The notes beneath the pieces were generated by a model. The model ran no database searches and was not told the DNA's origin. It worked only from the letters and a program-made list of their open reading frames with translations. The translations under genes and the position numbers were made by a program. 14,876 bases of DNA from CAZJGF01 sp964545665 (GTDB lineage: Bacteria; Chloroflexota; Dehalococcoidia; GIF9; AB-539-J10), in contig CAZJGF010000031.1 in assembly GCA_964545665.1 (NCBI GenBank), forward strand, positions 1 to 14,876. Reading direction: 5' to 3'. Positions 1 through 6,202 of this stretch are shown here, in pieces. Position 1 is the first letter of the stretch. Every line of letters starts with the position of its first letter.

Positions 1-799
1 ACTGCATTCTATCCGAATCTCGGCTATACTGCCTTTCTTCAATGTTGATAAACTCACGCCAACTGCCATCTGTAGTTATCTTCGCGTGCCAGCGATCAGG
101 ACGGACAAACTCCGTCTCAGAAAAGGTTTCCGAGGTCTGCTCCTCCAGAGTACTGATAGTTGAGACCGTTACGCGGTATGATTCAACCTTGCTAGTAGCG
201 TCACATGCCTTGCTTACTATCTCTCTAGGGGGCACCTCCGTGCCGCATCCCACAACTAGCGTCATTAGGAGAATTACCACACCCGCTATGAAATACCTGC
301 GAGTATCCATTCCTAAAGCGTAAATGTCGCACCGCGGTGGGCAACAAGATCCCATATATCCAGTTGCAGCCTCCTCCCACTCTTCCCCTGGCTGGGCCTT
401 CCATAAGGTCACTGTCACATTGTGGTCAAGCGGAAACCAACAACCAGCACAGCCACACTCCGACCGTCCCTTTCCGACCGCATCATCGCCACTCTTGTAA
501 GCTGGCCACAAGGTGCTCCTATGCCATATATTTTGCAATGGCACAACTTGTGTGCTACTTACTATTTTTGGTTCTCCACCCTCTTGTCCAGTCGATTCTG
601 CTTGTCCCGCTTGTGAAGGGGGCGGGTACTTTGGTTCAACAAGCGTGTCCACACCTCTCTCATCGCCTTGCTCCGGTCCAGCAGCAGCAACTTGACTTTG
701 GCTAGCTCCAGGCATTGAGCCAGAGGCGACAAAACCACCTACGACTGCCACGACGGCTAGAATTACTGGAATAATCCATAACCACTTCCTCTTAAACAT
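1..799 (-). CDS. Membrane-anchored Cys-rich ORF continuous with a lipoprotein-like C-terminal part (3' end cut by window)
   Basis: I do not recognise this protein. Reading the minus strand from the ATG at 799, the frame stays open to base 1 (266 codons, no stop). An AAAGGAGGT Shine-Dalgarno lies 11 nt upstream. Residues 1-28 carry basic residues and then a hydrophobic stretch (WIIPVILAVVAVVGGFV), a signal anchor. Residues 30-80 are rich in Pro, Gln, Gly and Glu, like an extracytoplasmic linker. Residues 110-160 are Cys-rich (CGCAGC, then CCPPRC). At residue 164 a new Met begins a complete lipoprotein signal (MDTRR, hydrophobic core, lipobox LVVGC). The mature-like sequence that follows (SYRVTVSTIS..., RPDRWHAKITTDGSWREFINIEERQYSR) resembles LppX/LolA-like lipoproteins. 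It may be a true fusion, or two genes whose separating stop was lost by mutation or assembly error. In the second case the lipoprotein would start at 310, where only a poorly spaced AGGA precedes the ATG. Confidence 0.6.
   Translation of the reverse strand, partial: MFKRKWLWIIPVILAVVAVVGGFVASGSMPGASQSQVAAAGPEQGDERGVDTLVEPKYPPPSQAGQAESTGQEGGEPKIVSSTQVVPLQNIWHRSTLWPAYKSGDDAVGKGRSECGCAGCWFPLDHNVTVTLWKAQPGEEWEEAATGYMGSCCPPRCDIYALGMDTRRYFIAGVVILLMTLVVGCGTEVPPREIVSKACDATSKVESYRVTVSTISTLEEQTSETFSETEFVRPDRWHAKITTDGSWREFINIEERQYSRDSDRMQ
245..310 (-). other. Internal type-II (lipoprotein) signal peptide within the long ORF
   Basis: From the ATG at 310 the translation is Met-Asp-Thr-Arg-Arg, a hydrophobic core of about 14 residues (YFIAGVVILLMTLVV), then Gly-Cys. 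This gives lipobox L-V-V-G-C with the lipidation Cys at residue 22. It is a textbook lipoprotein signal, yet it sits 163 codons inside the frame that opens at 799. Its presence argues that the natural start of the downstream protein is here, whatever the upstream ORF is. Confidence 0.6.
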
Positions 800-885
800 C
801 GTCTTATTATACCTCCTTTTGACGTTAATTCAGCAGCTCTCTAGCCTCTTCCCTCCTATATCATCTCTGTGCCTCCTTTCCTAAA

Positions 886-921
886 ATCATATTAACTCTG
901 GGGGGGGGGAGGAGTTGTCAA
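886..921 (-). promoter_or_regulatory. Possible minus-strand promoter with a 10-nt G/C homopolymer in the spacer
   Basis: On the minus strand TTGACA (921 to 916) is a perfect -35 box. AT-rich -10 candidates follow: TAATAT (894 to 889, spacer 21) and TATGAT (891 to 886, spacer 24). The uninterrupted ten-base homopolymer (plus-strand G at 900-909) lies within this spacer. Both spacers exceed the usual 16-18 bp, so the promoter would be weak at this tract length. It would drive the ORF starting at 799. Confidence 0.3.
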
Positions 922-959
922 ATAGGTCTTCCGTAGCGTTTTGGCAAAATAGCTAGCGG

Positions 960-988
960 TTGTTAGCTCCCTATAGCTAATCTATAAT
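960..988 (+). promoter_or_regulatory. dinB promoter with operator-like inverted repeat
   Basis: TTGTTA (960-965) and a perfect TATAAT (983-988) are separated by exactly 17 bp. Between them lies a perfect inverted repeat, TTAGCT-N6-AGCTAA (963-980), overlapping the end of the -35 box, where a repressor could block RNA polymerase. The -10 box ends six bases before the dinB ATG (995), so transcription should begin at or within a base or two of the start codon. No Shine-Dalgarno is present. The repeat could be an SOS (LexA-type) operator, but it does not match the E. coli or Bacillus LexA consensus. Confidence 0.65.
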
Positions 989-994
989 TGAAGT

Positions 995-2155
995 ATGGCT
1001 CGCTGCATTTTTCACATTGACCTGGATGCTTTCTTCGTCTCTGTGGAGCAAGCGCTTGAACCAAAGCTAAAGGGCAAGCCGGTGATTGTTGGCGGAGACC
1101 CTGAGCGCCGCGGTGTGGTATCTTCCGCTTCCTACGAAGCGCGAGAATTCGGCATTCATGCCGGCATGCCTTTATCCCAGGCCCGCCGCCTTTGTCCTCA
1201 AGCCACTTTTATACAGGCTAATTTCTCTCACTACAGAGATGCCTCAGCCAGATTTATGCAAATCCTGGCTGATTTCTCTCCCACCATTGAGCCTTTAGGA
1301 ATTGACGAAGCATACCTTGACGTTACCGGATATGAGCAGCCTTATGGCTCCCCTCGAAAACTAGCTCTTGCCATAAAGGAACGAATATACGAAGAGCTCA
1401 ATGTCACTGCCTCAGTAGGCATCGCTACCTGCAAGGTAATAGCCAAGATCGCCTCCGATTCATGTAAGCCAGACGGACTACTGGAAATAGCCCCCGGGAA
1501 GGAACAGGATTTCCTTAATCCCCTTCCTGTGGCCAAACTGCCTGGGGTGGGCAAGAAAACAGAGCAGGCATTAAAGCATATGGGCATAAACACCGCAGGT
1601 GAACTGGCCTCGCTTCCTTCGGAGGTAGTCAAAGAACATTTCGGAAAGTTCGGGATAGCAGTTCATCGCTACGCCAAAGGGATAGATGAGCGGCAGGTAG
1701 AAGCACCTGGGGAATCCAAGTCCATTAGCCAGGAAGTCACTTTTGCCCAGGATACGCTGGACCGCCATTTTCTTGAAGCTAACCTTCGTCACATGTGCCA
1801 GGAAGTTGGCGCTGAGTTGCGCTGTCGACATAAGCAGGCAAGCTGTGTGACTCTGAAGTTGCGATACGCTGACTTCAAGACAATCACCCGTCAAACTGCC
1901 TTGAAAGTGGCCAGCAACAGCGACCAGGCTATCTTTGCCACGGCTTCACAGTTGCTGAACAGAGTCCTGGCCCAGGATGGGAGACTGGTCCGCCTGATAG
2001 GCGTCAAAGTGTCAAATCTGGCTGGCAGGGAAAAACAGCTTGATATGTTCGATTCCGAAGCAAAGAGGACGGAGAATTTAAACAGGGCCATAGACCAAAT
2101 TCGGAGAAAATACGGGCAGGCAGCGATAAAAAGCGGCAGCAAACAAGAAAAATAG
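995..2155 (+). CDS. dinB: DNA polymerase IV (Y-family translesion polymerase)
   Basis: Error-prone Y-family DNA polymerase that extends past lesions and stalled forks and is usually part of the damage response. The 386-residue length is normal. The palm motif HIDLDAFF (7-14) contains catalytic Asp9 and probable steric-gate Phe14. YEAREFGIHAGMP (47-59) is the usual fingers motif. GIDEAYLDVT (102-111) supplies Asp104 and Glu105, with Gly where most homologues have Ser. SVGIATCKVIAKIASD follows at 140-155, and the helix-hairpin-helix LPGVGKKT is at 182-189. The C-terminal little-finger domain ends with QLDMF (348-352), a beta-clamp-binding motif, and a short basic tail. The start is set by the MARCIFHID N-terminus. 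The transcript is probably leaderless, since a TATAAT box ends six bases upstream. The gene is alone on its strand, with only 11 bp between its stop and that of the convergent dehydratase gene. Confidence 0.95.
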   Translation: MARCIFHIDLDAFFVSVEQALEPKLKGKPVIVGGDPERRGVVSSASYEAREFGIHAGMPLSQARRLCPQATFIQANFSHYRDASARFMQILADFSPTIEPLGIDEAYLDVTGYEQPYGSPRKLALAIKERIYEELNVTASVGIATCKVIAKIASDSCKPDGLLEIAPGKEQDFLNPLPVAKLPGVGKKTEQALKHMGINTAGELASLPSEVVKEHFGKFGIAVHRYAKGIDERQVEAPGESKSISQEVTFAQDTLDRHFLEANLRHMCQEVGAELRCRHKQASCVTLKLRYADFKTITRQTALKVASNSDQAIFATASQLLNRVLAQDGRLVRLIGVKVSNLAGREKQLDMFDSEAKRTENLNRAIDQIRRKYGQAAIKSGSKQEK

Positions 2156-2166
2156 GAGCCGAAAGC

Positions 2167-3144
2167 CTATCCATGAGTATTGGCAGCTTGCAGTATCTCC
2201 CTGAATAAGTCCATGTCGATGTTGCCGCCACTGATAACACATACAACGTTGCTGCCGTCTTTGATAGGAAACTTCTCAAACAGCAAGCTAGCCACTGAAG
2301 CTGCGCCGGCCCCTTCAGCTATGATTTTGGCTCCTCTAGCCAGCGTGACAATAGCCGACTTCATCTCCTCGTCCGAGACAGTAACGATATTATCCACACA
2401 GTGCTTTACAATTTTGAAATTGAGTTCCCCTGGCTTTCTGACAGCGATTCCATCGGCAAAAGTGTTTATTGATGGCAGTTCCACCAGCTTATCGGCTTTG
2501 ACGGATTCCAGCATGGCGGCAGCTCCTGCCGCCTCGACACCAATAATCTGGATACCTGTCTTAATTTGCTTGGCGGCCAAGCAGACTCCTGAAATACCTC
2601 CACCTCCTCCGATAGGAAAGACTATTATTTGCGCTTGAGGGACATCCTCCAGAATTTCCAGGCCTATACTTCCATTCCCGGCTATTATGTCGGCATCGTC
2701 GAAGCTGGGTATGTAGGTGTATCCCTTATCCTCAGCCAGAGAATGGGCGTAAAGGGCAGCATCATCATAGGTCTTGCCTTCTATGATGACCTCAGCTCTG
2801 TTTTCTTTAATCTTTTCCCTTTTGTTTAGTGGAGCAGCCTCGGGTAAAACTACTATTGCCTTCACCCCGTTACGCAGGGCAGCTAGAGAAAGGCCCTGCC
2901 CATGGTTTCCTGAAGAGGCAGTGATAACCCCTCTTTCTTTCTGCTCTTTGTTCAACAGGGCAATTTTATTGGCATTGCCACGAGCCTTAAAGGCTTGCGT
3001 AACCTGTAGGTTTTCCAATTTCAAGAATACCTCTTTCCCTGTCATTCGACTCAGGGGCAAAGAATAGATACAAGGGGTTCTATTGACTTTGTCCTTAATC
3101 CTTTCTCGAGCCTGCCTTATTTGGTCAAGAGAAATTTCAAACAT
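2167..3144 (-). CDS. Threonine/serine dehydratase, PLP fold-type II, without regulatory ACT domain
   Basis: PLP enzyme that deaminates L-threonine or L-serine to the 2-oxo acid and ammonia in the cytoplasm. Serine racemase and hydroxyaspartate dehydratase belong to the same family. It has 325 residues. The Schiff-base lysine is Lys53 in AFKARG, which replaces the commoner SFKxRGA. The substrate loop SSGNHGQG is at 77-84, AGNGSIGLEI at 155-164, the phosphate-binding glycine run GGGGG at 179-183, and ISGGNID near the C-terminus. There is no C-terminal ACT-like domain, so this is the short catabolic form rather than feedback-inhibited IlvA. An AGGAAG Shine-Dalgarno lies about 6 nt before the ATG. 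It is convergent with dinB and is separated from the catabolic locus by tRNA-Ser, so membership of that locus is doubtful. The exact substrate cannot be decided from sequence. Confidence 0.88.
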   Translation of the reverse strand: MFEISLDQIRQARERIKDKVNRTPCIYSLPLSRMTGKEVFLKLENLQVTQAFKARGNANKIALLNKEQKERGVITASSGNHGQGLSLAALRNGVKAIVVLPEAAPLNKREKIKENRAEVIIEGKTYDDAALYAHSLAEDKGYTYIPSFDDADIIAGNGSIGLEILEDVPQAQIIVFPIGGGGGISGVCLAAKQIKTGIQIIGVEAAGAAAMLESVKADKLVELPSINTFADGIAVRKPGELNFKIVKHCVDNIVTVSDEEMKSAIVTLARGAKIIAEGAGAASVASLLFEKFPIKDGSNVVCVISGGNIDMDLFREILQAANTHG

Positions 3145-3171
3145 TTACACTTCCTTTCTTGAGCGATTTCA

Positions 3172-3327
3172 TTATTTACCTGTTCCTGGTAGCATTGCAG
3201 CACTTACAAAAACATGGTTCATAGCTGAAGGAAAAGGCTCCAGGCCGGCGATGCTAGCCACGCCGCCTGCTATAACTGAACCAATTTCCCTTCTCTCCAA
3301 GGAGTTTGACTGGCAGTAGCTCAATTC
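3172..3327 (-). pseudogene. Possible C-terminal gene remnant between tRNA-Ser and the dehydratase
   Basis: A minus-strand frame opens just after a TAA near 3328 and ends at TAA 3172. Its conceptual translation is protein-like near the end (REIGSVIAGGVASIAGLEP, then FPSAMNHVFVSAAMLPGTGK). No ATG with a Shine-Dalgarno precedes it and it overlaps the tRNA promoter, so it may be the 3' scrap of a lost gene. Chance is a real alternative, and I do not recognise the family. Confidence 0.2.
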
Positions 3328-3334
3328 TTATACT
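3306..3334 (+). promoter_or_regulatory. tRNA-Ser promoter
   Basis: TTGACT (3306-3311), a 17-bp spacer and TATACT (3329-3334) give a near-consensus sigma70 promoter. Initiation is expected around 3341, one or two bases before the mature tRNA 5' end. Confidence 0.75.
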
Positions 3335-3342
3335 GTGATACT

Positions 3343-3428
3343 GGAGGGGTGACCGAGCGGCTTATGGTGACGGTCTTGAAAACCGTTTTCGCTTCTAGCG
3401 AACGTGGGTTCGAATCCCACCTCCTCCG
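3343..3428 (+). tRNA. tRNA-Ser (anticodon UGA)
   Basis: All parts of a class II tRNA can be folded. The acceptor stem GGAGGGG pairs with CTCCTCC with one G-T wobble. The D-stem is ACC/GGT. The anticodon stem ACGGT/ACCGT encloses loop CTTGAAA, giving anticodon TGA, which reads UCA. A long variable arm TTCGC-TTCTA-GCGAA is typical of serine tRNAs. The T-arm is GTGGG-TTCGAAT-CCCAC and the discriminator is G. The 3' CCA is not encoded (the sequence continues CTG), so it must be added after transcription. It stands alone on the plus strand, 30 bp from the end of the minus-strand catabolic block. Confidence 0.96.
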
Positions 3429-3458
3429 CTGATAACTGAAGCTGGCTTTTGTAGTTCG

Positions 3459-4385
3459 TTAGCGACCTGCTTGTTTTCCGGTAGCCCAGGGGACAGGTCC
3501 CGCCTTCATTACCTGCCCAGGTAGCTCCCTACCCAGCAAGTCCCGAACCATCCTGGCGCACTCAATCAACTTGGAGAGGTCAATCCCAATATCAATCCCC
3601 ATGCTTTCTAGCATGTGCGCCATATCCGCAGTGGGAATATTCCCAGTAGCCCCGGGTGCATAAGGACAACCTCCCAAGCCACATATAGAGGCATCGAATA
3701 TGTTGGCTCCTTCAAGCATGGCTGCCAATACATTAGCCATGCCAGCTCCTCTGGTATTATGAAAATGGAGAGAAAACTCGACATCTTTCAGCTTATCCCT
3801 GAACCTGCTGACCATCTCACTTACCTGCGAGGGATCAGCCATGCCCACGGTATCCGCCAAGCAGACCTCGTGCACTCCCATAGCGAGATACTCTTGGGCT
3901 ATCGCGTCCACTTTTTCTGGTGGCACCCATCCCTCAAAAGGACAACCAAAAGTGGTGGCGATGCTTCCTCTGATCCTCATACCGTTGCCCAGCGCTATCC
4001 GAGCTACCTGTTTGAGCGCCTCCAAGGACTCGGCAACGGACATATTTAGGTTATTCTTGTTATGGCCTTCACTAGCCGAGACAACCAGGTTGATTTCCTT
4101 GACTCCGGCCTGCAACGCCCTCTCCACGCCCTTCACATTTGGAATCAGGGCCATGTATCTAACCCCGTCTTTCTTCCTAATACCAGCCATGACCTCAGCA
4201 GCATCAGCCAGCTGGGGAATAGCCTTAGGATGGACAAACGAAGTTGCTTCAATTCTCCGCAGACCAGTCTCCGATAACCGGTCAATAATCTTGATTTTTT
4301 GTTGTGTGGGAATAAAGCCAGCCTCGTTCTGAAACCCATCTCTGGGGCCAACTTCAACAACGGTTACTTGCTTAGGCAGACTCAT
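3459..4385 (-). CDS. HMG-CoA-lyase-family enzyme (retro-Claisen 3-hydroxyacyl-CoA lyase)
   Basis: TIM-barrel lyase of the HMGL-like family. The reference reaction splits 3-hydroxy-3-methylglutaryl-CoA into acetyl-CoA and acetoacetate. Numbering from the ATG at 4391, the family residues are present: GPRDGFQNE (Arg17, Asp18), Glu48 in RIEATSFVHP, metal ligands His209 and His211 in HFHNTRG, catalytic Cys242 in GLGGCPYAPGATGN, and Asn251. Spacing matches the human enzyme (Cys to Asn 9, second His to Cys 31). The pocket segment after the histidines is HNTRG rather than HDTYG, so another tertiary 3-hydroxyacyl-CoA, such as a citramalyl-CoA, is possible. Two ATGs are available. I prefer 4385 because GGAG then sits 7 nt upstream, but 4391 cannot be excluded. 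The gene lies about 20 nt after the CoA-transferase gene, which would supply its CoA substrate. Confidence 0.85.
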   Translation of the reverse strand: MSLPKQVTVVEVGPRDGFQNEAGFIPTQQKIKIIDRLSETGLRRIEATSFVHPKAIPQLADAAEVMAGIRKKDGVRYMALIPNVKGVERALQAGVKEINLVVSASEGHNKNNLNMSVAESLEALKQVARIALGNGMRIRGSIATTFGCPFEGWVPPEKVDAIAQEYLAMGVHEVCLADTVGMADPSQVSEMVSRFRDKLKDVEFSLHFHNTRGAGMANVLAAMLEGANIFDASICGLGGCPYAPGATGNIPTADMAHMLESMGIDIGIDLSKLIECARMVRDLLGRELPGQVMKAGPVPWATGKQAGR

Positions 4386-4406
4386 CAGCATTCTCCTTTT
4401 CCTCTT

Positions 4407-5591
4407 CTAATCTTGAGGCTTATACTGTACCGCAATGCCCTTCTCTATGAACTGCTGGATTTCCTCCTCACTATATCCCAGCTCTGCCAAAACCTGACTG
4501 GTGTGCTCACCAAGTTGGGGGGTTTGCATCCTCGTCTGAGGTAGCTCTCCTGAAATCATCATCGGAGTCCGAACTGTCTTTACCTGCCCTATACCTGGGT
4601 AATCCCACTCCTCAATTAGCTGCCGTAGTTGCACTTGGGGGTCCTGGCTGACTTCGCCCACATTCAGCAGCCGCCCACATGGAACACCCCCTGCCACTAG
4701 CCTGGATTCTAACTCAGCGCTGCTGTACTGTTTACAAATCTTGCTCACCTCGGCTAGCAATTCATCACGGTGTTCACGCCTCCCCCCATCCTTAGAATAG
4801 CGAGGGTCGCTGCCAAGTTCGTCCAAATCAAGCGCCTGGCAGAAAGCCGCCCAGAATTTGTCTGTAGAGACCCCAATCCAGATGGAGCCGTCCTTGGTAT
4901 CAAAAGCCTGGTAGGGTACCCATGCTGCAGCACCTGATCCTAAACGCGAAGGAAGCTTACCAGTAAACGAATGGTGCGTAACATAGTAGTTCATCGCGAG
5001 AACAGCAGTATCTAGCAAGGAGACATCTATCCTCTGCCCCTTACCTGTCTTCTTCCGGTCCAATAGGCTTCCTAAGATGCCAATAACAGCGTATAGGCTG
5101 GCAGTCATATCAATAAGAGAGGTAACCTGTCTACATGGTTTACCATCGGGTTCTCCCGTGGCTATCATAATGCCTGACATCGCCTGGGCTACGGGATCAT
5201 AAGCTGGGCGCTGGCTATAGGGTCCGCTTTGCCCGAACCCAGAAACCGAACAATATATTATTCTGGGATTCACCTGACTTACCTTATCATAGCCCAGACC
5301 GAGTCTATCCGCAGTGCCAGGCACAAAATTCTCTATAAGAACATCGGCTTTGCTGGCCAATTTCAGGGCTATTTCCTGACCCTCCTTCGTTCTTAAATCC
5401 AACGCTATGCCTCGCTTATTGCGATTCGTAGCTAGTAGTATGGCACCGTCGAAGGCGTGGCGGTAATGCTCCCCTCTAGGCGGCTCAATCTTTATCACGT
5501 CAGCACCCATATCACCTAATACCATAGTGCCAAGCGCCCCAGCAATGGCCGAAGTCAAATCGACAATTTTTACTCCTTCTAAGAATCTCAC
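4407..5591 (-). CDS. CaiB/BaiF family (type III) acyl-CoA transferase
   Basis: Family III CoA-transferase that moves CoA from a donor such as succinyl-CoA to a carboxylic acid. Typical features are visible: an N-terminal LEGVKIVDLTSAIAGAL, GDMGADVIKIEPPRGE, NRNKRGIALDL, ADVLIENFVPGTADRLGLGYD, and the catalytic Asp in SLID (Asp165 counted from the TTG at 5603), followed by RKKTGKGQRIDVSLLDTA. Length, about 394 residues, is normal. The start is uncertain. A TTG at 5603 lacks a Shine-Dalgarno, whereas GTG at 5591 has GAAGG five bases upstream and yields the canonical short N-terminus, so GTG is chosen. The gene lies between the hydro-lyase and the HMGL-type lyase, so it likely activates the hydro-lyase product. 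The acid it uses is unknown. Confidence 0.88.
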   Translation of the reverse strand: MRFLEGVKIVDLTSAIAGALGTMVLGDMGADVIKIEPPRGEHYRHAFDGAILLATNRNKRGIALDLRTKEGQEIALKLASKADVLIENFVPGTADRLGLGYDKVSQVNPRIIYCSVSGFGQSGPYSQRPAYDPVAQAMSGIMIATGEPDGKPCRQVTSLIDMTASLYAVIGILGSLLDRKKTGKGQRIDVSLLDTAVLAMNYYVTHHSFTGKLPSRLGSGAAAWVPYQAFDTKDGSIWIGVSTDKFWAAFCQALDLDELGSDPRYSKDGGRREHRDELLAEVSKICKQYSSAELESRLVAGGVPCGRLLNVGEVSQDPQVQLRQLIEEWDYPGIGQVKTVRTPMMISGELPQTRMQTPQLGEHTSQVLAELGYSEEEIQQFIEKGIAVQYKPQD

Positions 5592-5698
5592 ATTAACCTT
5601 CAATATTGAGATTTGTCTTTCCCAAGCGTTATATCTTCCGCCCTTTCACACTTCAACAACTTCTACCTGCCAACATCAAAAGGGGCTCTTACCCAGTT

Positions 5699-6202
5699 TC
5701 AACGTTTCTTTGCTCTGATGCGTTCCTTGGTATATTCGATGAGACCTCCCTTCTTTGTTATCTCCAGCATAAACTCTGGGTATGGCCTAGCATAGAACTT
5801 CCTGCTCTTGGTCAAATTGACTATCTCCCCGGTGGTCAATTCCACCTCAAGCTCATCCCCCATTTCCGTGACTTCAGCAGCCTCAGCACACTCCAAAACA
5901 GGCAGGCCAATATTTATGGCATTGCGGAAGAAGATACGGGCGAAGCTAGAGGCGATAACACAGGAGGTGCCAGAGTGCTTGATGACAAGCGGAGCCTGCT
6001 CCCGTGAGGAGCCACAGCCAAAATTGGTGGTAGCTACAATGAAATCTCCAGTGTGCGCTCGGCTGACAAACTCGCTATCTATGTCCTCCATGCAATGTTT
6101 GGCCAGCCCATCAAGGTCGGAGACATTCAAATAGCGAGCAGGCATAATAACATCAGTATTAACATTGGCACCGTATTTATGTGCTTTGCCTTTTAGCCTC
6201 AT
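5699..6202 (-). CDS. Aconitase-family hydro-lyase small subunit (archaeal-type LeuD-like)
   Basis: Swivelling small subunit of a two-part [4Fe-4S] hydro-lyase/isomerase (isopropylmalate, homoaconitate, citraconate or dimethylmaleate types). At 167 residues it is the short archaeal-type LeuD form. NFGCGSSREQAP, with the catalytic Ser region, and ARIFFRNAINIGLPVLE are typical. The substrate-recognition loop at residues 24-27 is Tyr-Leu-Asn-Val, in MPARYLNVSD. As I recall the work on methanogen enzymes, YLRT marks homoaconitase and YLVY/YLVM marks isopropylmalate isomerase, so this loop predicts another substrate. The start codon overlaps the large-subunit stop (ATGA), implying coupled translation and a 1:1 complex. 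No leuA or leuB is nearby. About 100 bp separate it from the CoA-transferase gene. Confidence 0.88.
   Translation of the reverse strand: MRLKGKAHKYGANVNTDVIMPARYLNVSDLDGLAKHCMEDIDSEFVSRAHTGDFIVATTNFGCGSSREQAPLVIKHSGTSCVIASSFARIFFRNAINIGLPVLECAEAAEVTEMGDELEVELTTGEIVNLTKSRKFYARPYPEFMLEITKKGGLIEYTKERIRAKKR

Noticed and set aside
337..705. Plus-strand frame of 122 codons
   Set aside because: It lies opposite the long minus-strand ORF, has no ribosome site and a low-complexity, unprotein-like composition. The minus strand has signal-peptide and linker logic.
3083..3319. Plus-strand frame of 78 codons before tRNA-Ser
   Set aside because: It overlaps the start of the dehydratase on the other strand and runs into the tRNA promoter, with no Shine-Dalgarno.
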